Shown here: in pieces, positions 1-5,079 of the stretch
Layout of the letters: the number at the start of each line of letters is the position of its first letter
Numbering within the stretch: position 1 is the first letter of the stretch
Source of the DNA: an uncultured Lachnospiraceae bacterium
GTDB lineage: Bacteria > Bacillota > Clostridia > Lachnospirales > Lachnospiraceae
NCBI GenBank assembly: GCA_902783305.1
Contig: CACZQU010000497.1
Coordinates: 1-5,079, forward strand
Length of the DNA stretch: 5,079 nt
Direction: 5' to 3'
Made by a program: the position numbers and the translations under genes
Notes under the pieces: model-generated
The model's database searches: none
The model's input: the letters and a program-made list of their open reading frames with translations, nothing else
What the model was told of the DNA's origin: nothing

Positions 1-1
1 A

Positions 2-1396
2 ACGAAGGAGGAAGCCGCAGAGGACGAAGTGAAGGAAGAAGCCGCAGAGGACGAAGTGAAGGAAGAAGCCGCAGAGGACGAAGTGAAGGAAGAAGCCGCA
101 GAGGACGAAGCGGAGGCTGAAGCGGCAGAGGACGAAACGAAGGAGGAAGCCGCAGAGGACGAAGTGAAGGCTGAAGCGGCAGAGGACGAAACGAAGGAGG
201 AAGCGGCAGAGGACGAAACGAAGGAAGAAGCTGCAGAAGATGAAGTGAAGGAAGAAGCCGAAGAAGACGGAGCGAAGGCGGAAGCTGCTGAGGATGGAGC
301 GAAGGCTGAAGCTGCGGAAGACGGAGCGAAGGCGGAAGCTGCAGAAAACGAAGCGGAAGCAGCAGCTGCATCCGGTATCGACCTGTACTTTGAGAAGACA
401 TTCCCGTCCTGGAATCCGAACAGTACATCGTTAGGTGAACTCATCGATTTTGTATCGGCTTGTACCGATGAATCAAGCCCTTCCTATCTCGATCCGGCTG
501 ATCGTATAGCGGTGTTCGATATGGACGGCACCATTCTGTGCGAGAAGGCACCGATCTATATCGACTGGTGTATGACGATGTATCGTGTGCTGGATGATCC
601 GAGCTTCGAGGCGACGGAAGAAGAGCGCGATGCCATGCTGCAGATCCGTGAGCATGCCTATACGGAAGGCAAGACATTTGACCCTGAAGGCATTACAAAG
701 AACGATCTGGTGGCGACAGCCTTTGCCGGCATGACACCCGAGGAGTTCCGTGATTATGTGGTTGATTTCGCCGATAGCGTGGACGCTGTGGGCTTTGAAG
801 GCATGACCTACGGGCAGTCGTTCTACCTGCCGATGATTGAGGTCATCGACTACCTGCGTGACCAGAATTTTGATGTGTGGATGGTTTCGGCTTGTGAACG
901 TGAGGTCGTCAGGGCACTTGTGGAGCGCTTTGACATCCCGTTCGATCATGTGATTGCTACAGATGTGCCTTATGTCGCTTCCGGCAAGGGAGATGAGGAC
1001 GCTGACGAATATAATATGGCTCAGGATGAAGTGATCCTGCTTGGGGCGCCTCTGGATGAGGTGGAATGCGGGAAGTCCGGCAAGCCGGCCGCCATCGCCC
1101 GTGAAATCGGAAAGAGACCGGTTCTCGCGTTTGGAAACAGCTCAGGTGATTTTTCCATGCTGAATTACGCCGAAGGGAATCCGTATCACGAAGGGATGGG
1201 CTTCTTTGTAGTATGTGATGACACGGAAAGAGAATATGGAAGCGAGGAAAAGGCTGCTGAATACTATGAGACAGTAGAAAGCGAAGGATGGACAGCCTTC
1301 TCGATGGCGAACGACTGGAAAACCATTTACGGCGAAGGCGTAGAGAAAACGGAGCTGCCTGGTATCGAGGAGGAAGCGCTGGAGGATGCTGCATAA
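2..1396 (+). CDS. HAD-superfamily phosphatase with N-terminal acidic nonapeptide repeats (5' end missing)
   Basis: The frame is open from the left edge, so the true start lies upstream; 464 residues are visible. Counting the codon at 2-4 as residue 1, residues 2-118 are 13 acidic nonapeptide repeats. A linker follows, then a complete HAD fold: motif I FDMDGT with nucleophile Asp173 and acid/base Asp175, a helical cap at about 185-280, motif II Ser296 in MVSACE, motif III Lys361 in GKSGKP, and motif IV GNSSGD with Asp383. This layout fits the phosphoserine-phosphatase-like group of HAD enzymes (PF12710 type), which hydrolyse small phosphomonoesters using Mg2+; the substrate cannot be read from sequence. 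Many relatives are exported, and a long acidic spacer would suit a surface or secreted protein, but the N-terminus that would show a signal peptide or lipobox is outside the window. The GTG at 29 lies inside repeat 1 and is not a credible start. The HAD call is firm, the specific activity and location are open. Confidence 0.9.
   Translation, partial: TKEEAAEDEVKEEAAEDEVKEEAAEDEVKEEAAEDEAEAEAAEDETKEEAAEDEVKAEAAEDETKEEAAEDETKEEAAEDEVKEEAEEDGAKAEAAEDGAKAEAAEDGAKAEAAENEAEAAAASGIDLYFEKTFPSWNPNSTSLGELIDFVSACTDESSPSYLDPADRIAVFDMDGTILCEKAPIYIDWCMTMYRVLDDPSFEATEEERDAMLQIREHAYTEGKTFDPEGITKNDLVATAFAGMTPEEFRDYVVDFADSVDAVGFEGMTYGQSFYLPMIEVIDYLRDQNFDVWMVSACEREVVRALVERFDIPFDHVIATDVPYVASGKGDEDADEYNMAQDEVILLGAPLDEVECGKSGKPAAIAREIGKRPVLAFGNSSGDFSMLNYAEGNPYHEGMGFFVVCDDTEREYGSEEKAAEYYETVESEGWTAFSMANDWKTIYGEGVEKTELPGIEEEALEDAA
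5..355 (+). repeat. 13 tandem 27-bp units encoding acidic KEEAAEDEV-type nonapeptides
   Basis: Thirteen uninterrupted, in-frame 27-bp units occupy this stretch, and the array may continue to the left. Units 1-4 and 6 are almost identical at the DNA level. Units 5-6 and 7-8 look like copies of a 54-bp dimer in which an EAEAAEDET/KAEAAEDET unit precedes a KEEAAEDE unit. Units 10-13 form a diverged sub-family ending in DGA or NEA. Each typical unit has one Lys and five acidic residues, so the tract is strongly negative and either helical or an extended charged spacer. The gradient from identical to diverged units suggests recent expansion at the left side. It is a protein-coding repeat, not a CRISPR array, since there are no unique spacers. 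Confidence 0.97.
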
Positions 1397-1625
1397 AGAT
1401 CGCAGTGTCGGGAAATTCTGTGTTCCGATATAAAGAATTTCTCTCCAGGAGACTTGTCAGAGCTGTTTCCGGAATCTGAAGATTTTATGTAGATGGTCTG
1501 GCAATCGGGATACCAACGCGGTCCATTCTATTTGACAATCTACACTTGTCCCTGGCAGTGATCAGCTGATTCATTTGTCTTTCATTCAGTGAATCATCTT
1601 CTTTTTGGCTGTCAGCGAATAAAAG

Positions 1626-1656
1626 AAAAGGCATCGGATGATTTCCGATGCCTTTT
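1626..1656 (-). terminator. Perfect 13-bp hairpin, intrinsic terminator, possibly bidirectional
   Basis: AAAAGGCATCGGA (1626-1638) and TCCGATGCCTTTT (1644-1656) are exact reverse complements around the 5-nt loop TGATT. Read on the - strand, the stem is followed by TTTTCTTTTATT, a good U-tract. Read on the + strand, the tail is only TTTT and then GCATT. It therefore looks stronger for a - strand transcript, yet no - strand gene is evident upstream of it. It could also end the phosphatase transcript, 230 bp after that gene's stop. The hairpin is certain; its direction is inferred. Confidence 0.75.
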
Positions 1657-1806
1657 GCATTACCATCTCCTGGCAAATCCATAAAGCTGCCATCACTGTT
1701 TCTTCCCGCCATATTGTCCGCAATAATGCTTCCGGTACCTTACTATCCATGTCGTAAAGCTGCCCACAAAAGGCGATTTCAAGCGGAGCCTGTCTGAGGA
1801 TTCTGA

Positions 1807-1835
1807 TTGTTTTTTCCTCTCAAAAGAGCTAGAAT
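1807..1835 (+). promoter_or_regulatory. Candidate sigma-A promoter upstream of the two-TM protein gene
   Basis: TTGTTT (1807-1812) and TAGAAT (1830-1835) are separated by exactly 17 bp. The -10 box matches the TATAAT consensus at five of six positions, the -35 only at TTG. Transcription would begin near 1842 and give a leader of about 185 nt before the ATG at 2027. A CTCT-CAAA-AGAG mini-hairpin lies in the spacer. This is a consensus match only. Confidence 0.35.
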
Positions 1836-1945
1836 AATACCCAAATCAGCGAATAAATGACAACATTGGGGAGGCTGCTTCGTGAACCGTTGCTTAGAAT
1901 GACCGAAGGCGAAGGGCTGAATGATTACGCTGAAAGTGAGCAGTG

Positions 1946-1967
1946 AAGGTTCGCATAAAGGTTCGCA
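1946..1967. repeat. 10-bp direct repeat AAGGTTCGCA with 12-bp period
   Basis: AAGGTTCGCA occurs at 1946-1955 and again at 1958-1967, with TA between them. It lies about 60 bp before the start of the two-TM protein gene and downstream of the candidate promoter. It might be a regulator site, or simply a coding repeat (EGSHKGSH) in the short frame 1921-2049. The repeat is exact; its function is unknown. Confidence 0.5.
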
Positions 1968-2016
1968 CACCGTGGTAAAAGAAATGTGGGAAGACTTCAG
2001 AATAATGCAGAAGATC

Positions 2017-2022
2017 GGAGGT
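2017..2022 (+). promoter_or_regulatory. Ribosome binding site GGAGGT that fixes the start at 2027
   Basis: GGAGGT ends 4 nt before the ATG at 2027. The in-frame GTG immediately before it (2024) would leave only one base of spacing, so the ATG is the better start. Confidence 0.85.
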
Positions 2023-2026
2023 AGTG

Positions 2027-2449
2027 ATGAAAGAACAGTCGTATTATGACCGTTATATGAGACAGTCATGGATCTTTCAGGCGGTGGGAATTGTCCTGAT
2101 CGTGACCGCGGCTGGGATCAATGAATTGTCTGGCAGAAGCTTTGCGCTTCCGGTATGGATTATTGCCGGACTTGGGATAGTTCCGCTTGTCATTGGCGGG
2201 GCCAGCTCCAGACCGCATACAGTGGTAAAATCCTTTGCCATACTGCTGCAAAATGATCCTTCATCTGTTAATGCCAGGGAATTCCTTACCGCGATCCGGA
2301 AAGCCGGAAAAGTCAGACTGGTCAAACGCTCTAAGACAATCATTGAATCAGCACTTTATGCTTATGGGCAGTCAGAAGAGGCAGATGAGGAATTGCTGAA
2401 GGAGCTTAGGGAAGCCATTGACAATAATGTCAAGGTCAGAGCTTTCTGA
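2027..2449 (+). CDS. Small membrane protein of unknown function, two TM segments
   Basis: I do not recognise a family for this 140-residue protein. A short polar N-terminus (MKEQSYYDRYMRQS) leads into a first hydrophobic segment at residues 15-31 (IFQAVGIVLIVTAAGI). A short loop, ELSGRS, connects to a second segment at 40-59 (LPVWIIAGLGIVPLVIGG). The remaining 80 residues are soluble and probably helical, basic around 91-104 (RKAGKVRLVKRSK) and acidic at 117-131 (EEADEELLKELREA). A hairpin topology with both ends in the cytoplasm fits the Arg/Lys placement next to the second segment, but this is inferred. There is no signal peptidase or lipobox motif and no catalytic motif. A strong ribosome binding site supports real expression. 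A probable terminator follows 14 nt after the stop, so it may be monocistronic. The coding call is secure; the function is open. Confidence 0.82.
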   Translation: MKEQSYYDRYMRQSWIFQAVGIVLIVTAAGINELSGRSFALPVWIIAGLGIVPLVIGGASSRPHTVVKSFAILLQNDPSSVNAREFLTAIRKAGKVRLVKRSKTIIESALYAYGQSEEADEELLKELREAIDNNVKVRAF

Positions 2450-2462
2450 TGAAGACACTGAC

Positions 2463-2498
2463 CAGCCCCTTTTCAGACTGTCTGCCGGGGACTGTTTA
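2463..2498 (+). terminator. Probable weak intrinsic terminator after the two-TM gene
   Basis: CAGCCCC (2463-2469) can pair with GGGG-A-CTG (2487-2494) as a 7-bp stem with one bulged A, followed by TTTAT. The loop contains a nested CAGAC/GTCTG inverted repeat. It begins 14 nt after the stop at 2449. The T-tract is short, so termination may be partial and some readthrough into the fucosidase gene is possible. Confidence 0.4.
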
Positions 2499-2546
2499 TC
2501 ATGCCGGAGACAGGATACTTTGTGAACCTGCGGAAATGTGCATTAT

Positions 2547-2551
2547 GGGAG
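2547..2551 (+). promoter_or_regulatory. Likely ribosome binding site GGGAG for the fucosidase
   Basis: GGGAG lies 9 nt before a GTG at 2561 and 12 nt before the ATG at 2564, which are adjacent in-frame codons. The spacing to the ATG is a little long and the GTG spacing is better, so either may be used. The upstream ATG at 2501 has only a weak GGGGA and sits right in the tail of the preceding hairpin. Confidence 0.5.
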
Positions 2552-2563
2552 ATAATCAGTGTG

Positions 2564-4036
2564 ATGAAAAACTATGATCTGACAGAAAGGCTGAACGGGA
2601 TCCGGGAGGTCATCAACCTTGGCCCCTTCAAGGATGACTGGAAGTCCTTGTCTGCATATGAGGTACCGGAATGGTACAGGAAACTGAGATTTGGAATCTT
2701 TATTCATTATGGTCTGTTTTCTGTTCCGGCGTTCGACAGTGAGTGGTATCCTCGTATGATGTATATAAAGGGAAGCAAGGCTTATCAGCATCATCTCGAA
2801 ACATATGGCGCTCATTCAGAGTTTGGACTGAAAGATTTCATTCCGATGTTCCGTGCTGAAAATTTTGATGCAGACAGATGGATGGAGATCTTTAAAAAGT
2901 CCGGTGCACAGTATGTGATTCCCGTGGCAGAGCATCATGACGGGTTTCAGATGTATGAAAGCGAATTATCTTCCTATAATGCGAAGGATATGGGCCCCGG
3001 GAAAGATATCGTCGGTCTTCTGAAAAAAAGCGCAGAAACGAAGGAAATGATTTTCGGAGTATCTTCGCACAGGATTGAACATTATTTTTTCCTGGGAGGC
3101 GGAAGAGATTTTGACAGCGATATCAAAGGCACTTTTACGCGAGGCGATCTTTACTGGCCATCTGAAAGAGGACCGGTTGATTTTAATGCGATTGACGGGC
3201 AGTGTTCTCCATCCGAGGAATTCATGCAGGACTGGCTGGTCCGTACCTGTGAGATCATAGACCGCCTTCAGCCTGCAATTCTGTATTTTGACTGGTGGAT
3301 TCAGCGCGTTGAACTGGGTCCGTATCTGAAAAAACTTGCGGCATATTATTACAACAGGGCTGCGCAGTGGGGGAGACAGGTTGTAATCAATTATAAGCAT
3401 GATGCTTTTCCGTTTGGGATTGCTGTTCCAGATATTGAGAGAGGACAGCTTGCATCGCAGAAGCCCTATCGGTGGCAGAGTGATACGGCTATGTGCTTCA
3501 ACTCCTGGTGTCATACGATTGATAACCGCTATAAAGAGGCGAAAGACATCCTGTGCGATCTGATTGATATCAATTCCAAAAACGGAACCATGCTTTTAAA
3601 TATCGGCCCGAAAGAGGATGGTACATTTACAGAAGAAGAGATGCACATCTTATCGGAGATCGGAACATGGCTGGAGAAGAATGGGGAGGCTCTTTTCGGG
3701 ACAAATCCCTATCGGATTTTCGGTGAAGGTCCCACGGATATCGTGGAAGGTGGATTTCAGGACGCAAATGTTAAGGCGTTTACCTCTTCGGATTATCGAT
3801 TCTTTGCAGGTAATGGCTGTATCTATGCGATCGCTTTACGCCCATCTGCAGACGGGACATACCTCATCAGAAGCTTTGCGAAAAAGCAGGGAAATCTGAA
3901 CGCGGAAATCAAAAATATCACATGCCTGTCTGAAGATAAAAATGCAGTATTTGACCATCGGCAGAATGGGCTCAGGATCTGCTGCGGCACAGACGCAGGC
4001 GGGGAATATCCGGTAGTGTTCAGAATCAGTCTGTGA
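2564..4036 (+). CDS. Alpha-L-fucosidase, glycoside hydrolase family 29
   Basis: This enzyme is expected to release terminal L-fucose from fucosylated glycans by a retaining mechanism. From the ATG at 2564 it has 490 residues, a normal length for a GH29 catalytic domain plus a C-terminal beta-sandwich. Family hallmarks in order are FGIFIHYG (43-50), FSVPA...EWY (52-62), YQHH (74-77), the substrate-binding HHDGF (124-128), SSHRIEHY (167-174), LYFDWW with the probable nucleophile Asp243, DIERG with Glu292 as candidate acid/base, and SKNGTMLLNIGP (338-349). The barrel ends near 385; residues about 390-490 form the beta-rich tail. The acid/base assignment is inferred from its 49-residue spacing to the nucleophile. 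There is no signal peptide, so it should act in the cytoplasm on imported oligosaccharides. Starting at 2501 would add 21 residues unlike the family N-terminus. No fucose transporter or catabolic gene adjoins it. The linkage preference cannot be read. Confidence 0.93.
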   Translation: MKNYDLTERLNGIREVINLGPFKDDWKSLSAYEVPEWYRKLRFGIFIHYGLFSVPAFDSEWYPRMMYIKGSKAYQHHLETYGAHSEFGLKDFIPMFRAENFDADRWMEIFKKSGAQYVIPVAEHHDGFQMYESELSSYNAKDMGPGKDIVGLLKKSAETKEMIFGVSSHRIEHYFFLGGGRDFDSDIKGTFTRGDLYWPSERGPVDFNAIDGQCSPSEEFMQDWLVRTCEIIDRLQPAILYFDWWIQRVELGPYLKKLAAYYYNRAAQWGRQVVINYKHDAFPFGIAVPDIERGQLASQKPYRWQSDTAMCFNSWCHTIDNRYKEAKDILCDLIDINSKNGTMLLNIGPKEDGTFTEEEMHILSEIGTWLEKNGEALFGTNPYRIFGEGPTDIVEGGFQDANVKAFTSSDYRFFAGNGCIYAIALRPSADGTYLIRSFAKKQGNLNAEIKNITCLSEDKNAVFDHRQNGLRICCGTDAGGEYPVVFRISL

Positions 4037-4058
4037 CAGAATTGTATTGATCACATCT

Positions 4059-4093
4059 GCCATGATATCGGTTTCAACAAATATGGCCTTTTT
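4059..4093 (+). terminator. Weak candidate terminator after the fucosidase
   Basis: A 5-bp GCCAT/ATGGC stem, extendable by one G-U pair, encloses a loop of about 19 nt and is followed directly by CTTTTT. It starts 22 nt after the fucosidase stop. The stem is short and the loop large, so the call rests mostly on the T-tract and the position. Confidence 0.3.
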
Positions 4094-4324
4094 CAATGTA
4101 AATGCCTGTTTAAAGAAGATCCGGATAGTTTGTGATTATATTTAGTAATTGAGAAAATAATTGATGACCCGGGAGCAATTTGAATCTTTACGGCAGAAGA
4201 AGGCGGCGGTGCGGGCTTTGCCAACTGATGACAACGCAGCTGGACCGGATTCAGATGGGCCACATGGTTAAAATATTTGATTACAGATTCTTGTTCCAGG
4301 GAAATGATAAGAAACCTGGACGAA

Positions 4325-4329
4325 GGGAG
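4325..4329 (+). promoter_or_regulatory. Ribosome binding site GGGAG for the PAS protein
   Basis: AAGGGAG ends 6 nt before the ATG at 4336. None of the upstream in-frame ATGs (4228, 4255, 4264) has a comparable site, so this decides the start. Confidence 0.8.
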
Positions 4330-4335
4330 TCCTTT

Positions 4336-5079
4336 ATGAACTGGATAAACGAGGAAAAGGACAGACAGATAATCGAAGAACAGGCCGCAACAATCCGTCT
4401 TCTTACCGATCTGGCAAAATCGGGAAGCTGGGTGATCAACTATACGCCTGACGGCTTTGTGGCATCTGTACAATGGGGTAATGGCTTCCGCAGGTTGATG
4501 GGTTATCGTGACGAATGCGATTTTCCGAATGAAATAGAATCATTCGTGCGCGGCATACACCCGGAAGACAGAGATGCCTTTTTTGGTGATATGACCGCCG
4601 TTTTTTTTGATGAAGACATCATGTGTACAACGGGCTATGAATTTCGCTTTTGCAGAAAGGATGGTTCGGTCCGATGGTTTCGCAGCAAGGGATTGTTGTC
4701 CAGGGACGCTGAAGGCAGGCCGATGCAGTATAGAGGCGTGACGATCGACATCACTCAGGAGAAGGAACATGATGCTTTGTATGCTGAACTGCACAATGAA
4801 GCTGCCTCTCTCAACACCATTCATGAGATGCTCGGATCCGGCAAATGGACAATGGATTTTGACGAAGCAGGTGTGATGGTCCGGGTCAACTGGAGCGACG
4901 AATTCCGCAGAATGATCGGGTATCATGGTACGGATGACTTCCCGGACGTACTTCAGTCCTGGTCTGACCGGCTGCATCCTGATGACAGGGAACGCGTGCT
5001 GAAGGAGTTTAACGAAACGATCTCCGACTATCAGGGTCAGAAGACCTATGACGTAGAGTATCGTCTGTTGACGAAAAAC
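4336..5079 (+). CDS. Tandem-PAS sensory/signalling protein, N-terminal part (3' end missing)
   Basis: The frame is open to the right edge; 248 residues are visible. Residues about 4-30 are a charged helix, probably coiled coil. A first PAS_3-type domain spans about 30-142. It shows GSW at its start, then FRRLMGY and IHPEDRD (74-80), YEFRFCRKDGSVRWFRSKG (101-119), and the closing GVTIDITQEKE, typical of PAC ends. A linker helix (143-165) leads to a second copy from about 168: GKW, NWSDEFRRMIGY, LHPDDRE (213-219) and YDVEYRLLTKN at the cut. The two copies are clearly related. No membrane segment or signal peptide precedes them, so sensing is probably cytoplasmic. PAS_3 pairs of this style occur in clostridial methyl-accepting, GGDEF and histidine kinase proteins; the output domain lies beyond the window, so the class cannot be decided. 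The closeness to the fucosidase gives no functional link. Confidence 0.88.
   Translation, partial: MNWINEEKDRQIIEEQAATIRLLTDLAKSGSWVINYTPDGFVASVQWGNGFRRLMGYRDECDFPNEIESFVRGIHPEDRDAFFGDMTAVFFDEDIMCTTGYEFRFCRKDGSVRWFRSKGLLSRDAEGRPMQYRGVTIDITQEKEHDALYAELHNEAASLNTIHEMLGSGKWTMDFDEAGVMVRVNWSDEFRRMIGYHGTDDFPDVLQSWSDRLHPDDRERVLKEFNETISDYQGQKTYDVEYRLLTKN

Larger units (their letters stand above)
1397..2026. other. 630-bp region without a convincing gene
   Basis: No ORF here has the combination of length, ribosome binding site and family resemblance needed to call a gene. What can be seen is: a 7-bp inverted repeat (GAAATTC/GAATTTC) at about 1410-1447 without a T-tract; a 10-bp perfect palindrome ATCAGCTGAT at 1561-1570; a strong hairpin terminator at 1626-1656; a candidate + strand promoter at 1807-1835; and a 10-bp direct repeat at 1946-1967. 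A 75-codon - strand frame at 1485-1712 crosses the terminator and has no good ribosome binding site, so I do not call it. The short + strand frames at 1857-1946 and 1921-2049 could be leader peptides or remnants. The region may be the relic of a lost gene. Confidence 0.6.
4037..4335. other. Intergenic region between fucosidase and PAS gene
   Basis: About 300 bp separate the two genes. GCCAT (4059-4063) can pair with ATGGC (4083-4087), followed by CTTTTT. This is a weak, large-loop candidate terminator for the fucosidase. A poor promoter-like pair, TTGTGA near 4130 and GAAAAT 17 bp later, is not convincing alone. A 35-codon frame at 4164-4271 starts MTREQFESLRQKKAAVRAL and lacks a ribosome binding site. 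The PAS gene's own frame is open back to 4168, with ATGs at 4228, 4255 and 4264. These traces may be the relic of another small gene. Confidence 0.45.

Noticed and set aside
29..31. GTG as the start of the phosphatase
   Set aside because: It is the last codon of repeat 1; the frame is open to the left edge and the same GTG recurs in later units.
5..355. CRISPR array from regularly spaced 27-bp repeats
   Set aside because: The units abut with no unique spacers and stay in one reading frame that continues into a HAD enzyme.
441..1394. Long - strand frames opposite the phosphatase (441-677, 473-949, 957-1394)
   Set aside because: They are antisense shadows of a gene with a clear HAD motif set, and their translations show no recognisable domain.
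1485..1712. 75-residue - strand protein
   Set aside because: A strong intrinsic terminator lies inside it, no good ribosome binding site precedes the ATG, and no family is recognised.
1779..2069. 96-residue - strand frame
   Set aside because: It runs antisense over the ribosome binding site and start of the two-TM gene; the Cys/Pro/Phe-rich translation looks like a shadow.
2501..2563. Upstream ATG giving a 511-residue fucosidase
   Set aside because: It lies in the tail of a probable terminator, has a poor ribosome binding site, and adds residues unlike the GH29 N-terminus.
3836..4096. - strand frame beginning with MKKAIFVETDIMADVIN
   Set aside because: The start is TTG, most of it is antisense to the fucosidase C-terminus, and the rest shows no domain.
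4093..4977. - strand frames 4093-4473 and 4540-4977
   Set aside because: They mostly lie opposite the PAS gene or its upstream region; their translations are His/Cys-rich and without recognisable motifs.
1..5079. tRNA, rRNA, riboswitch, insertion sequence or phage attachment site
   Set aside because: I saw no cloverleaf, conserved rRNA stretch, transposase motif or paired terminal inverted repeats in the window.

Overview
The window looks like chromosomal DNA from an anaerobic, gut-type member of the Bacillota (Lachnospiraceae or a close clostridial/erysipelotrichial relative). The grounds are moderate GC, strong GGAGG-type ribosome binding sites, a GH29 alpha-L-fucosidase of the kind common in gut Firmicutes, and a tandem PAS_3 sensor of clostridial style. 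The assignment is an inference from gene style, not from a marker gene. All supported genes are on the + strand.

Layout: (1) Positions 2-1396 hold the C-terminal part of a HAD-superfamily phosphatase that runs in from the left edge. It carries 13 copies of an acidic nine-residue repeat ahead of an intact catalytic domain. (2) Positions 1397-2026 are a 630-bp stretch with no convincing gene. It holds a perfect 13-bp hairpin terminator whose better U-tract lies on the - strand, a candidate promoter, a 10-bp direct repeat and two overlapping short ORFs ahead of the next gene. (3) Positions 2027-2449 encode a 140-residue protein with two membrane segments and no recognised family. (4) A short hairpin with a T-rich tail at 2463-2498 separates it from (5) a full-length, signal-less GH29 alpha-L-fucosidase (2564-4036). 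(6) Positions 4037-4335 are about 300 bp of intergenic sequence with coding-like traces. (7) From 4336 the N-terminal half of a soluble, tandem-PAS sensory protein runs off the right edge; its output domain is not visible.

There is no clear shared pathway. The fucosidase most likely removes L-fucose from oligosaccharides already inside the cell, but no transporter or fucose catabolic gene is visible. The phosphatase and PAS protein appear to be independent neighbours. I find no phage, CRISPR, toxin-antitoxin or transposon module, and no convincing undescribed multi-gene system. The most unusual objects are the acidic repeat tract on the phosphatase and the unexplained 1397-2026 gap.
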